A DNA stretch of 64,000 nucleotides from Frankia sp. R82 (GTDB lineage: Bacteria > Actinomycetota > Actinomycetes > Frankiales > Frankiaceae): assembly GCF_023716925.1 (NCBI RefSeq), contig NZ_JAMQQG010000001.1, forward strand, positions 19,785 through 83,784, read 5' to 3'. A model generated the notes under the pieces. It did no database searches. It worked only from the letters and a program-made list of their open reading frames with translations, and had not been told where the DNA came from. Each line of letters begins with the position of its first letter. Position 1 is the stretch's first letter. Positions 24,440 to 33,890 of the stretch are shown here, piece by piece. A program made the translations under genes and the position numbers.

Positions 24440-26140
24440 GTGCCGGTCTCACCCCTGCGGCCCACCGATCCGGCGCAGATCGGTGGTTATCCGGTCGCCG
24501 CCCGGCTCGGCTCGGGCGGAATGGGCGTGGTCTACCTGGCCACCGATCCTGCCGGCCGGCCCCTTGCCATCAAACAGATCGCCACCCGGCTGGCCGCTGA
24601 CCCGGACTTCCGGCTGCGTTTCCGCCGTGAGGTGAGGGCCGCCCGAGCGGTCGGCGGGACGTGCGCGGTGCGGGTCGTGGCCGCGGATCCGGACGCCGAG
24701 CGCCCATGGCTGGCCACCGAGTACGTCGCCGGCTCCAGCCTGACCGAGGTGGTGGAGGCGGAGGGTGCCCTGGTCGGGGACGTCCTGGACAGCCTCGCGG
24801 TGGGTCTCGCGGAAGCGCTGTATGCCATGCACGGCGTCGGGGTGGTGCACCGGGATCTCAAACCGTCGAACGTCATTCTGACCGCAGACGGACCCAGGGT
24901 GATTGATTTCGGGGTGTCCTGGTATGCCGAGTCGACGCCGCTGACCGGCCCGGGCTCGTTGTTGGGAAGTCCGGGTTATATGGCGCCCGAACAGGTCGCC
25001 GCCGGCGAGACCGGGCCGTACACCGATGTGTACTCGTGGGCGCTGACCCTCGCCTTCGCCGCGACCGGGCGCCCCCCGTACGGCCTGGGTCGGCCGGAGG
25101 TACTGCTCTACCGGGTGATCGGGGAACGCCCCGACCTGACCGGCGTGCCCGACCGTCTGCTGCCCGTCCTGCAGGCCGCCCTGCGCCCCGACCCGGGCAG
25201 CCGGCCGAGCACAACGGACCTGCTGCATCAGCTCCTGCCCGGCGAGGCGGCCGACCCGGCCGAGGCCACGCAACGCCTGTTGGACGAGCGGTGGCAGCTG
25301 CCCGGCCTCCCCCGCACCGTCACCGACCTCGGCTCCCTGCCCGTGGTTGCGCCTTCGACGTCCGCCGTGGCGCCTGTTTCCGCGCCGGCCGCGGCATCAC
25401 CCGCTCCGGCCGCGCCCAGCCGCGCCACAGCACCTGGACGTGGCGCCGCACCGGCAGCGCCGGGGCATGGTGGCGCGTCGACGTCCACGTCGGCAGGAAA
25501 GCCGGGGGCGACACAGCGGCGGCGGCCGGGTTGGCTGTCGGGCCCGTGGATCCCGGCCGCCGTCGCGATCGCGGGCGCGCTCACCATCGCGATCGTCGCG
25601 ACCCTGCTCACGCGCGGCGGATCGGTGAAGTCGACCGGCCTGGCTCCCGCCGGTACCGGCGGCGCACTGACCGGCTCCACACCGATACCGGTGTCGACAG
25701 CGCCGCTACCCACCAGCACTGCCTTTCCCGTTCCGGTGCCGTCTGCGCCGTCAACCGCTGGCGGTGCCACACCGGTGGCTCCGAATCCCGCGGCCACGCC
25801 GCCGATCGCACTGCCCGGCCTGTGGCGGGGTGGATACGTCTGTTCGCAGGGCCCGACCGGGCTATTGCTCAGTATTGTTCTGACCCCGAGCCAGGATCTG
25901 TGGGCACGGTTCGACTTCTACCCGCTACCGTCGAACCCCGGGGTGCCGCGCGGTTCTTATCTGATGCGGATCATCTACGCCGACGGGGTGCTGAACTTCA
26001 CCGGCGTGCGCTGGATCGAGCAGCCACCCGGCTACAACATGGCCAACCTCACCGCACGTCCCCTGGCCGGCACACCGGATGAGCTGACCGGCCGGGTCCG
26101 CCTGAACGGCTGCACGACCTTCGCCGTCCACCGGCAGTAG
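24440..26140 (+). CDS. Membrane serine/threonine protein kinase, PknB type
   Basis: A 566-residue kinase. Residues about 16-270 form the kinase domain: glycine loop GSGGMGVVYLAT, Lys in LAIKQI, catalytic loop HRDLKPSNVIL, metal-binding IDFGVSW and GSPGYMAPEQ. A Pro/Ala/Ser-rich juxtamembrane linker follows, then one transmembrane helix (WIPAAVAIAGALTIAIVATLL, near residues 370-391). After a Thr/Pro-rich stalk there is an extracellular domain of about 110 residues (LWRGGYVCSQGPTGLLLSIV to the end) without PASTA repeats. GTG at 24440 lies 10 bases after GGAG. Likely senses an outside signal and phosphorylates cytosolic targets. The extracellular part is not one I can name. Confidence 0.9.
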   Translation: MPVSPLRPTDPAQIGGYPVAARLGSGGMGVVYLATDPAGRPLAIKQIATRLAADPDFRLRFRREVRAARAVGGTCAVRVVAADPDAERPWLATEYVAGSSLTEVVEAEGALVGDVLDSLAVGLAEALYAMHGVGVVHRDLKPSNVILTADGPRVIDFGVSWYAESTPLTGPGSLLGSPGYMAPEQVAAGETGPYTDVYSWALTLAFAATGRPPYGLGRPEVLLYRVIGERPDLTGVPDRLLPVLQAALRPDPGSRPSTTDLLHQLLPGEAADPAEATQRLLDERWQLPGLPRTVTDLGSLPVVAPSTSAVAPVSAPAAASPAPAAPSRATAPGRGAAPAAPGHGGASTSTSAGKPGATQRRRPGWLSGPWIPAAVAIAGALTIAIVATLLTRGGSVKSTGLAPAGTGGALTGSTPIPVSTAPLPTSTAFPVPVPSAPSTAGGATPVAPNPAATPPIALPGLWRGGYVCSQGPTGLLLSIVLTPSQDLWARFDFYPLPSNPGVPRGSYLMRIIYADGVLNFTGVRWIEQPPGYNMANLTARPLAGTPDELTGRVRLNGCTTFAVHRQ

Positions 26141-26385
26141 TCAGCCACGCGCCGCCGGGAGAACCCGCCACATCGGCCGGAGCATATCCACGCGAACCAG
26201 ATCACGCCGACGAAAGCCGGCAGATGATCTAGGCCGGGCATATGGTCGCAGGTGGGGCACGGGGATCGACGAGGCAACCCGGCGACGCACGGCGATCCGG
26301 TGGACGGTGAACCCGCGCGACGCGGGGCGGGTCGCGCCGCGACCCGGACGCCCAGGCACAGCGGTCGACGGGCAGGAACGGACAG

Positions 26386-27003
26386 GTGCGGACACGGCAG
26401 GCGTCCCCAGCGGACTGGGATGCGATCTGGCCTGTCTGGCATGCCGTCGTCGTCGAGGGTGAGACCTGTGCGTGGCCGCCGGACACCGACGAGCAGACCG
26501 CCCGCGGAGCGTGGATGCTGCCGCCGCCGGCCGACGTCCTGGTGATGGAGCAGGAGGACGCCGACGGCCGGGTCGCCGTGGTGGCCACCGCCCTGCTCAT
26601 GCCCAGCCTGCCCGGGCTCGGTGACCATGTCGCCCAGGCCACCCTGCTGGTCGACCCGAAGTGGATCGACCACGGCGGTCCGCCGCAGCGCGCCCGGGTG
26701 CTCGGCACCGGTCGCGGTCGCCCCAACGTGGGTGGCGGGACCGGCGGAGTCGGCGGCAACGGCGGGCACTGGGAGAGCGCGAGCCGCCTGGCCGCCGAGC
26801 AGATGATCGAGTACGCAACCGACCGTGGTTACCGGGCAATGCAGCTCAACGCCGTCATCTCGGTGAATCCCAAGCTTGTCGCCCTGTGGCGTTCGCTCGC
26901 ATTTCGCCTGGTCGGCACCCTGCCTGCCGCCTACCGTCACCCCTGGCTCGGCGACGTCGACCTCTACGTCATGTACCGTTTCCTGCCCACCGGGGAACAC
27001 TGA
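26386..27003 (+). CDS. GNAT family N-acetyltransferase
   Basis: A 205-residue GNAT-fold protein starting VRTRQASPADWDAIWPVWHA, the common first strand-helix of the family. A Gly-rich insertion (PNVGGGTGGVGGNGGHWESA, about residues 107-126) lies just ahead of the helix that normally carries the acetyl-CoA pyrophosphate loop, then MIEYATDRGYRAMQLNAVIS and LVALWRSLAFRLVGTLPAAY complete the fold. The repeated glycines exceed the usual RGxGxG/A loop and are unusual. GTG at 26386 follows AGGA at 8 bases. It is downstream of the kinase on the same strand, 245 bp away. Substrate unknown. Confidence 0.8.
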   Translation: MRTRQASPADWDAIWPVWHAVVVEGETCAWPPDTDEQTARGAWMLPPPADVLVMEQEDADGRVAVVATALLMPSLPGLGDHVAQATLLVDPKWIDHGGPPQRARVLGTGRGRPNVGGGTGGVGGNGGHWESASRLAAEQMIEYATDRGYRAMQLNAVISVNPKLVALWRSLAFRLVGTLPAAYRHPWLGDVDLYVMYRFLPTGEH

Positions 27004-27490
27004 GCAGCTATCCCGGCAGAACAGCGATCGAAGCTGCGACAGCGGTTTGGGCAGTGGGCGGTGGGCAGTAGGCAGATTTTTGCTCCCGGAAAGAGGCGTC
27101 AGTTCGTCGCACGCCGAACACAATCAATGCACAATGAGACGGTGAGATCTCTCTCCCGGCCGTTGCCCGGTCTATGCCGCGATCCTGTCCAGCCGGGTTG
27201 CCGAGGTAACTCCTGGCTGGTGTCCGTCGGTCGGGAAATCAGGCCACGCCATCCCACCGGTCGGTCCGACATGAACACGAGGATGCGCACCGGGGCGCAC
27301 CGCTCCGAGCCCAACCGTGGCCTGCTCGGTCACGAATGGCCGCCCGGGGGCGGAACCGCTGGCGCCCGGACCGGGCCGGGACGGGCGGCTGGCCGTCCCG
27401 GGTGTGCACCCACCGGCAGCCGAATCCCGTACGGCCAGCGCATTCAGGGGCAGAGCGACGATGGCGAAGGGGGTCGCGGTGGAGTCGCGG
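27004..27490. other. Intergenic region, no gene supported
   Basis: A 487-bp gap between the two GNAT genes. It begins with a G-rich stretch of GGGCAGT/GGGCGGT units near 27047-27070. Open frames here lack family-like composition or ribosome sites. It probably includes the promoter for the downstream operon. Confidence 0.5.
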
Positions 27491-28039
27491 ATGGAAGTAC
27501 GCAGGGTCTTGGCACAGGATCTCGGGTCGTTGCACGACCTCGACCGAGAGGTCTTCGGAACGCTGGCATATCCATATTTTGCGCTTCGTCAGATCTTCGA
27601 CGTGCATGCCGACGAGATCCTGGTTGCGCAGATCAACGGCCGGATGTGCGGGTACTCCCTGACCATGACCGCCAGATCGTCGGACGCGAGCTGGTTCCAG
27701 GGCCTGGGTGTTGTCACGCCGATGCGGGGTCGGGGTATCGGCCGGCGGCTCGCCCGGGCCGCACTCGTCCTGCTGCACCAGCGTGGCAGCACCCAGGTGC
27801 GGCTCGCCGTGCGTTCGGACGACGTAGTCGCGAAAGCACTCTACGAGAGTCTTGGTTTTCAACCCGAAGCGGAGGAGGCGGACTACTACGGGGTGGGCGA
27901 GAACAGAACACTCATGTTCTGTACGCTGACTTCGGCACTGGTCGACCCATGGTCGACCGGGGGACTCCCCGCCTCCACCAGGCTCGTACGCCACAGCTCC
28001 GAGCCGGAGCGGGCATCAGGGTCCTCGCTACGGGGCTGA
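27491..28039 (+). CDS. GNAT family N-acetyltransferase, RimI-like
   Basis: A 182-residue acetyltransferase. MEVRRVLAQDLGSLHDLDRE opens the fold, GLGVVTPMRGRGIGRRLARAAL is the acetyl-CoA binding motif (RGxGIGR), and VRSDDVVAKALYESLGF is the closing motif, all in the RimI style of N-alpha or small-molecule acetylation. About 35 C-terminal residues beyond the fold are low complexity. ATG at 27491 has GGTGGAG 6 bases upstream; ATG at 27461 is a possible earlier start. It lies 73 bp ahead of the SCO2525-like methyltransferase on the same strand and may be the first gene of that operon. Confidence 0.8.
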   Translation: MEVRRVLAQDLGSLHDLDREVFGTLAYPYFALRQIFDVHADEILVAQINGRMCGYSLTMTARSSDASWFQGLGVVTPMRGRGIGRRLARAALVLLHQRGSTQVRLAVRSDDVVAKALYESLGFQPEAEEADYYGVGENRTLMFCTLTSALVDPWSTGGLPASTRLVRHSSEPERASGSSLRG

Positions 28040-28112
28040 GGTCAATGCCGTCGGCAGCATTGACGTTTCCTCCCGTCCCGACCCTCGGCAGCCGGCCTCG
28101 GAGGTACGCCGC

Positions 28113-28895
28113 ATGACCGTGCACAGCAATCCGTCACACGCGACCACGCAAGACTCCGAGCTGACAGCCAACTCCGACGCACCGTGGGACGAGTTCGACC
28201 CCACCGCCTACTTCGCCCACAACTATCTGCATCTGCGTGCCGATGACACGGAAATTCTGCGCCTCACCCGGGACCACTTCGTGCGGGCGGAACTGCCTGG
28301 TGGCCTGCACGGGGTCGACGTCGGCACCGGATCCAACCTGTATCCGGCACTGGCCATCCTGCCGTGGTGCAGAAAGATCACAATGGTGGAACGCGCGACA
28401 CACAACGTCGCCTGGCTGGAGCGGGAGTTGGCCCACGGTTATTCCACCGACTGGGATCAGTTCTGGTCGGTTCTAGCCCAACGGGACTGCTACCGCGACG
28501 TCGCCGACCCGCGTGCGCAGCTCTCCGCGGCGGCGCACGTCCAGCAGGGCAGCGTCTTCGACCTGCCTCGCCAGGAGTGGGACATCGGGACGATGTTCTT
28601 CGTTGCCTGCTCCATATCCAATGTGATCGACGAGTTCGAGCAGGCGGTGGACAGCTTCCTGCAGGCGTTGCGGCCGGGCGCGCCGTTCGCCATGGCCTAC
28701 ATGGAGAACTCGAAGGGCTACGAGGTGAGTAGCCAGGAGTTCCCTGCCGTCGAGGTCGGCGTCCAGGATGTGCGCAGGTGTGTGGAGGCCGCGGCATCGG
28801 ACGTGCAGATCCACCGGATTCCCAGCGACTCGCTACGAGTGGGGTATACCGGGATGCTGGTCGCCCTCGGCCGCGCCCGACCGACACATACCTGA
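28113..28895 (+). CDS. SCO2525-family SAM-dependent methyltransferase
   Basis: A 260-residue class I methyltransferase. LHGVDVGTGSNLYPALAIL is motif I for SAM binding; KITMVERATHNVAWLEREL supplies the acidic ribose-binding residue and following helix. The layout (YFAHNYLHLRADD, then motif I with SNLYP) resembles the NNMT/PNMT/TEMT small-molecule methyltransferases and matches the SCO2525 family named from Streptomyces coelicolor. GGAGGT 7 bases before the ATG makes the start firm. It heads a block syntenic with SCO2521-SCO2525. Substrate and the purpose of the block are unknown. Confidence 0.85.
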   Translation: MTVHSNPSHATTQDSELTANSDAPWDEFDPTAYFAHNYLHLRADDTEILRLTRDHFVRAELPGGLHGVDVGTGSNLYPALAILPWCRKITMVERATHNVAWLERELAHGYSTDWDQFWSVLAQRDCYRDVADPRAQLSAAAHVQQGSVFDLPRQEWDIGTMFFVACSISNVIDEFEQAVDSFLQALRPGAPFAMAYMENSKGYEVSSQEFPAVEVGVQDVRRCVEAAASDVQIHRIPSDSLRVGYTGMLVALGRARPTHT

Positions 28896-29052
28896 TCGGC
28901 GCACATCACCCCGAGAATCGGAGAACCGGGTTGAGAATGAATGTTCTACCGTCGGCGCCCGATGCCGGCGGCCGCGGTCCGGCGGTAGCGGTGACGCCGG
29001 TTACAGTGGCGAGGGCGACCGCGACGAAAACAGCGGAAAAGGCGGCCGGGCG

Positions 29053-30918
29053 ATGAGGATCCAGCCGCGACAGTTGATGCTCGAGCTTTGGCAGGCCGCG
29101 TCCGCGTACTCCCATCAGAAGGGCGAGTGGCAGTTCGGCGGTCGCGCCCAACCCAACTCGACCGCCGACGCCGAGCAGCTGCTCTGCCTGATGTATCCAG
29201 CGACCGCCGAGGCATCTTATTTTCGGCTGGAGCAGCCCGACCGGACCGGGAAGGACGTTGCCCAGGCCCTCCAGGCGCTGGGCGAGCCCATCGAGATACC
29301 ACAGGTCCTGCTGCGGGCGGTGAGCACCTTCATGCGGCGTTACAGCGACGAGGACGGCCTCCCCGTCTTTCACGGTGGCGCATACCTGCAAGCCACCCAG
29401 GCCGGCCACATACTCAGCCCGGAAGACCGCAGGATCGACATCGTCGACTCGATGTCGATGTCGATTACGCTCTGCCTGGCGACGTTGGGCTTCTTCAAGG
29501 AGTACCGGCGGACCGGGATCCGCCGGGCACAGCTGCTCAGGGACGTGGAGTGGCTGGAGAACGCGGCCAGCACCCGGCTGACTGCGGCAATGGTCGGCCT
29601 GCTCCGTAGTTTCACCGTTCACACGTTCTCGCCGACCTCTACCGCCGGCGCGGCGCTGCTGCGCACCGTCGATCAGGATGGATATTCCGAGGAGCAGCTC
29701 CTGGCCCGGCTACGCGCATCACTCAACAGCATTCGAGCCGACCTCCCGGAAGCCACCGACGGAACCACGGGCCTGGATGGCCTGGAGAACGAGAACCACC
29801 TGTTCGAATGCGGCTGGTCGTGGGGCGTGGTACACGGCGCGCCCGCGGTCGAGGCGGACCTGCCGGAGTCCGCCCAGAAGCCGGGGCGCGCCGTCGCCCG
29901 CCCGAACCTCTATTTCACGTTGTCGGCTCTGGACGGCATAGCCGACCTCTCCTCGGAACGCACCCGGCGGCTGAACCTGCTGACGTCGACGCAGCAGTCG
30001 CTGTCCCGACGCCTGCAGCTGCGTTGGGAGCTGGCGCAGCGGTACTGGTCGGCCATCGCCGACTTCGGTGATCGGCGCACGGCACTGGCCGACATTCCGT
30101 GGCAGCCGACGGACCGGGCTGGCGGCGAGAGCCCCGTGACCGATCACTACTACTCGCTTCAGGTGGCGGGCATGGTGATCGAGAACCTGCACCAACGGCG
30201 GCCCGCGGAGAACGAGCTGGCCAGCATTGCCCAGATCCTGGCGGAGCTGGCGATCCGGGCACGTGTCACCCGGCGGGCCAGCCAGCAGGAGACCGCCGTG
30301 GAGATGCACGTCCCAGGTCTGGAGATCCCCCTGGCCGAGGCCGACGGCAAGCCGGTCGTGCTGGCCTGGCGGGTCACCGACTTCGCCACGGCCCTGCTCA
30401 AACGGACCATGCGCCTTGTCCTGCTGGCTCGCAGTGCCGAACTGCGCCAGCAGCTGCTGGACCTGGCCGACGAGATCTGGGGGCATGTCGAACAGCGCAT
30501 GATCCTCGATGGCCCGGGCGCCGGGCTGTGGGACGACCCACGGCGGCCTTTCCCAGGACTACCGGACGAGGCCGGCGAGCCATCCTGGTACTTCACTGAA
30601 CGTGTGGTGGAATGCCTTGTGGCCGCGGTCAGCGTCATCGACATGTCACCGGTCACAAACGTCGCCGGAATCTCCGCGGCCCGCACGATGCTCAGCGAGG
30701 CTGACCATCTTTACCATCGCGAGCTTCTCAACGGTGCGCTGAACGCAGGGGGCGCGATGCGGGCCGAACTTGAGGATGTCGCCATCCAGATCGACCGCGC
30801 CCGTGCCGCTGTGGAGCGGCGGCCGGGGACCGCCCAGGCGATCCTGCTGGAGGTACTGCGCAGGCTCAACAGCCTGGAGGCCGCCCGGCCGTCGATTGTT
30901 CTGGAGGGCAGGTTGTGA
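29053..30918 (+). CDS. SCO2524-family protein, function unknown
   Basis: A 621-residue, mostly helical cytosolic protein without a recognisable catalytic motif. It begins MRIQPRQLMLELWQAASAYS and includes LLCLMYPATAEASYFRLEQP and DSMSMSITLCLATLGFFKEY. Size and place between the methyltransferase and P-loop genes match the SCO2524 family. The C-terminal part (LYHRELLNGALNAGGAMRAE, then a Glu/Arg-rich helix) may be a coiled interaction segment. The start ATG is the first in frame after the GC-rich spacer and follows a weak GGCGG. Its stop overlaps the next start (GTGA). A structural or scaffold role is a guess. Confidence 0.8.
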   Translation: MRIQPRQLMLELWQAASAYSHQKGEWQFGGRAQPNSTADAEQLLCLMYPATAEASYFRLEQPDRTGKDVAQALQALGEPIEIPQVLLRAVSTFMRRYSDEDGLPVFHGGAYLQATQAGHILSPEDRRIDIVDSMSMSITLCLATLGFFKEYRRTGIRRAQLLRDVEWLENAASTRLTAAMVGLLRSFTVHTFSPTSTAGAALLRTVDQDGYSEEQLLARLRASLNSIRADLPEATDGTTGLDGLENENHLFECGWSWGVVHGAPAVEADLPESAQKPGRAVARPNLYFTLSALDGIADLSSERTRRLNLLTSTQQSLSRRLQLRWELAQRYWSAIADFGDRRTALADIPWQPTDRAGGESPVTDHYYSLQVAGMVIENLHQRRPAENELASIAQILAELAIRARVTRRASQQETAVEMHVPGLEIPLAEADGKPVVLAWRVTDFATALLKRTMRLVLLARSAELRQQLLDLADEIWGHVEQRMILDGPGAGLWDDPRRPFPGLPDEAGEPSWYFTERVVECLVAAVSVIDMSPVTNVAGISAARTMLSEADHLYHRELLNGALNAGGAMRAELEDVAIQIDRARAAVERRPGTAQAILLEVLRRLNSLEAARPSIVLEGRL

Positions 30919-31832
30919 TCGTGCTGGCCACCTCCGACAAGGGTGGCACCGGGCGGTCGGTGACCACCACCAACGTGGCCTACCGGCGGGCGTTGCAGGG
31001 GGATGACGTCTGTTTCCTCGACTTCGATTTCGGATCTCCGACAGCCGGCGCCATCCTGGACGTGGAGTCGGTGAGCCGTGGAATCAAGATGGGTACCGGC
31101 CTGCACTCCTATCTGCATGGTGAGACAGCGGAACCAGCCAGGATCGACGTGTGGCGGCACGCGGGCTGGTCGGGGCGGCGACGCCCGCTCGGCGCGGGCC
31201 GACTGGTGCTCCTGCCCGGCGACGAGGGCGGTGGTGAGTTCCCGGTCGACGCGGCGATGATCGAGCGGTGCCGGCAGCTTTTCCTGGGCCTGGCAGAGGA
31301 GTTCAGCATCATTCTCGTTGATCTGAGCGCCGGCCGCTCCTACGCGGCCGAGCTCGTACAGGAGGCCACCAGCAACCTCGGTTCCGGCGGCGAGGCCGTC
31401 CGCTGGCTGGTCTTCCATCGCTGGACCCGTCAGCACATCCTGGCCGCGCACGGACTCGTGTTCGGTGAGCGCGGCATCGTGAACAACGGCGTACAACTCG
31501 GTATCGACCGAGAGGTAATGGAGGATTCCATCCGTTTTGTCCGGACGGCGGTTCAGGAACCGGATTCCGCACAGCTCAGCCTGCTTCGGCCGGCACAGGC
31601 GTCCTGGTTGCAGCGGTGCCACGAGGAGCTGCTTGAGCTCGCGGCCCGCCGGCGTCTCGGCCGGAGCATGATGATCGGCGCGATCCCGCTGGATCCCGTC
31701 CTGCAGTGGCGTGAGCAGATCATCCGGGACCTGGATGTCAGAAGCACTCAGATCGCGAACCCGGAAACCGTCGCCGCCTTCGAAGATCTTGCTAGCAAGC
31801 TCACGCAGCAAAACTACTGGGCGGCAGTCTGA
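30915..31832 (+). CDS. SCO2523-family variant P-loop protein (MinD/ParA-like)
   Basis: A 305-residue MinD/ParA-type protein. It starts VIVLATSDKGGTGRSVTTTN, a deviant Walker A (residues 9-15) in which the usual GKT/GKS becomes GRS, followed by DVCFLDFDFGSPTAG (Walker A' equivalent) and FSIILVDLSAGRS (Walker B). The loss of the standard P-loop lysine fits the 'variant P-loop' naming and suggests altered ATP hydrolysis. The signature lysine of the KGG motif is kept. GTG at 30915 overlaps the preceding TGA, so the two products are probably made in a fixed ratio. Role in the block unknown; regulated assembly on the membrane protein encoded next is an inference. Confidence 0.85.
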   Translation: MIVLATSDKGGTGRSVTTTNVAYRRALQGDDVCFLDFDFGSPTAGAILDVESVSRGIKMGTGLHSYLHGETAEPARIDVWRHAGWSGRRRPLGAGRLVLLPGDEGGGEFPVDAAMIERCRQLFLGLAEEFSIILVDLSAGRSYAAELVQEATSNLGSGGEAVRWLVFHRWTRQHILAAHGLVFGERGIVNNGVQLGIDREVMEDSIRFVRTAVQEPDSAQLSLLRPAQASWLQRCHEELLELAARRRLGRSMMIGAIPLDPVLQWREQIIRDLDVRSTQIANPETVAAFEDLASKLTQQNYWAAV

Positions 31833-31913
31833 AGAATCCGGCAGAAATATGGCAACAGCAGGCCGCGGAACGGTCACTATTACAGTGAAACCGTAGTCCG
31901 TGGGGAGATGCCA

Positions 31914-32864
31914 ATGCAACCCTTACTACCTCGTGTTGCCGTTGCCCTGCTCACCGGCACGATCAGTTTCGGCCTGACCACCCTGGCCCATGGTTCGGTC
32001 GCCTCCACCCTGACCCTTGGCGTGTTCGTTGCCGGCGCGGTGCTGGTCGTGGAGTTCCTACGGGACGTGGAGCGTTCCATGTCAGACATCGAGCGGACCA
32101 TCTCCCAGGTGAACGACGCCGCGCGGCTGCGTGCGGCCATGGAGAAGTCGCCGTTGGACGCCCAGCCCAGCGCCGCCCATCCGCTGCGTAGCCTCCTCGA
32201 CACCGTGGTGACATTCGCTCCGCCGTCCTCGGTACTCGGTCGTCTCGTCACCGAGGAGATCCGGTCGCTGACCGCTCTGTTGCACGGCCTGACCGCCGAG
32301 GGGCCGGCGGCGTTCGCGGCAGGCTGCGAGGGCGAGGACCGCGACTGGCTGCTCGCGCTGACCCGGGCGGCCAGCAGACAGATTTTCGCGATCAGTACAA
32401 CGGCCGCCGACGGTGGCCGGGGAAATTTCGAGGACGGGTTCTGGAAGACCGAACTCGGCCGGGATTACCTCAATGCCCAGCGCGCGGCGGTCGAACGCGG
32501 GGTCGCCGTCCGACGGATCTTCATCCTGACCAATCCGGACGTGCTCACCAGCCCTGATTTCGTCCGGACCTGCGAGAAGCAGGCGAGTGCCGGTGTGGAG
32601 GTGCGCACGAACGAGGTGTACAACCTGTCCCCGTCCTCCCGGTACGACGACTGGACGGCCCTGTTCAAGGACTTCATCCTTTTCGACGACGATGTGAGCT
32701 ACGAGGTGGAGCTGGAGGGGGTTCCCCCCACAGTGAGCATCGCGCGGACGAACCTTCGATATCATCGGGACACGCTCCGGGATCGTCGGGACAGGTTCGA
32801 CGCGATCTGGGAGGCCAGCACGCCGTTCCCGGCCCCGCCCGCGCCTCCGCCCGATGCGGAGTGA
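31914..32864 (+). CDS. Membrane-anchored protein inserted in the SCO2521-2525 block
   Basis: A 316-residue protein with two N-terminal transmembrane helices (RVAVALLTGTISFGLTTLAH; LTLGVFVAGAVLVVEFL), a short coiled coil (DVERSMSDIERTISQVNDAA), and a soluble domain from about residue 100. The soluble part has WLLALTRAASRQIFAISTTA, YLNAQRAAVERGVAVRRIFI and CEKQASAGVEVRT, a strand-helix layout reminiscent of phospholipase-D-like domains, but I see no HKD motif. ATG at 31914 has GGGGAG 6 bases upstream; ATG 31908 abuts it. It lies between SCO2523- and SCO2522-type genes with short gaps, so it is probably part of the same system. Confidence 0.65.
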   Translation: MQPLLPRVAVALLTGTISFGLTTLAHGSVASTLTLGVFVAGAVLVVEFLRDVERSMSDIERTISQVNDAARLRAAMEKSPLDAQPSAAHPLRSLLDTVVTFAPPSSVLGRLVTEEIRSLTALLHGLTAEGPAAFAAGCEGEDRDWLLALTRAASRQIFAISTTAADGGRGNFEDGFWKTELGRDYLNAQRAAVERGVAVRRIFILTNPDVLTSPDFVRTCEKQASAGVEVRTNEVYNLSPSSRYDDWTALFKDFILFDDDVSYEVELEGVPPTVSIARTNLRYHRDTLRDRRDRFDAIWEASTPFPAPPAPPPDAE

Positions 32865-32906
32865 CGGTCCCGGCGGCCGGGGCGCACGACGAAACGGGTT
32901 AAACCG

Positions 32907-33890
32907 GTGGACGCGGTCTATGTGGAGTCCTCGGCGCTCGCACGGACCAGCGAGGTGCCCCTGGCCCAGGTATCGGTCGAGCTCGGCCATCTGTACCTGG
33001 AGGATCTTCATACCGTCGATCTTGATCGGTTTTTTGCCCGAATCGCTCCCTGGGTCGACGAAGCCCGAGTCCAGGCCGTAGCCTGCCTGCCCGCCGGCCG
33101 CCGGCCGCGGGTAAGCACCTGTCTGCTGCTGGACGACTACTCCAGTCCCACCGATCCCCAGGCCCGCCCGACCCCGTCACCGACCACGGCCATCCCCCGC
33201 CTGCTGGCCGCCGCCGAGCGGGCAGGTACCCGGCTGGACTACCTGGCGCGCGAGTCGGCCTTGGCACAGGGCCCAGCCGCCTCCTCACTCGCTGACCTCG
33301 TCGAGGGCCTGCTGGTGGCGGACCCGCCGTTCGGCGCCAACGGTTCGCGGCCTCCGGTCACCCAGACCGGCTGGCTGACCAATGGCCAGCGTTCACCGTC
33401 GACCGAGGCACGCCAGGCGATGGGGCAGCGGGCACGCTGGGCTCCACCGACCGAGAACGGTCGCCACCTGCACTCGATCTTCCATGACGTGGAGCTGTGG
33501 AGCAGCCCGGCCGGTGACGGCACCCGGAACTGGTCCTGCGCCTACCTGGCCGCCGTGTGGCAGCTTGTCCGCCTTGGCGTGCTGCGCCGTGACGGCGGGA
33601 GTGCCGTCGCGGCCGAGCTCGTCGACCCGGCCGAGCTGCCCGACAGCTGGTCCGCACTGCCCGCCGTCACACAGGTCACCCGCACTCCGGCGCCATTGTG
33701 CGCCTACCGCACCCTTTCGGTACTGGACAGCCGGTTTCTGCCGGTCGAGGCCGCGGTGCGCACGATCCTCTGCCAGGTCGCGGCTGATCCCGTCACCGCC
33801 CGGCAGGCGGTGCGGCGAGCCACCGCCGAAGGGATCGACGTGCCGCTGGAGCTCATCAACCGGATTTCCTATGTTCTGCTCGGCCCTTGA
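32907..33890 (+). CDS. SCO2522-family protein, function unknown
   Basis: A 327-residue soluble protein. Recognisable stretches are VYVESSALARTSEVPLAQVS, VACLPAGRRPRVSTCLLLDD and LHSIFHDVELWSSPAGDGTR, with a closing region LSVLDSRFLPVEAAVRTILC. Size and position match the SCO2522 family. The acidic TCLLLDDYSSP and the WSCAYLAAVWQLVRLGVL helix could form an enzyme-like core, but no catalytic motif is clear. GTG at 32907 has only weak SD support. Its stop overlaps the TTG start of the next gene (TTGA). Operon membership is clear, function is not. Confidence 0.8.
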   Translation: MDAVYVESSALARTSEVPLAQVSVELGHLYLEDLHTVDLDRFFARIAPWVDEARVQAVACLPAGRRPRVSTCLLLDDYSSPTDPQARPTPSPTTAIPRLLAAAERAGTRLDYLARESALAQGPAASSLADLVEGLLVADPPFGANGSRPPVTQTGWLTNGQRSPSTEARQAMGQRARWAPPTENGRHLHSIFHDVELWSSPAGDGTRNWSCAYLAAVWQLVRLGVLRRDGGSAVAAELVDPAELPDSWSALPAVTQVTRTPAPLCAYRTLSVLDSRFLPVEAAVRTILCQVAADPVTARQAVRRATAEGIDVPLELINRISYVLLGP

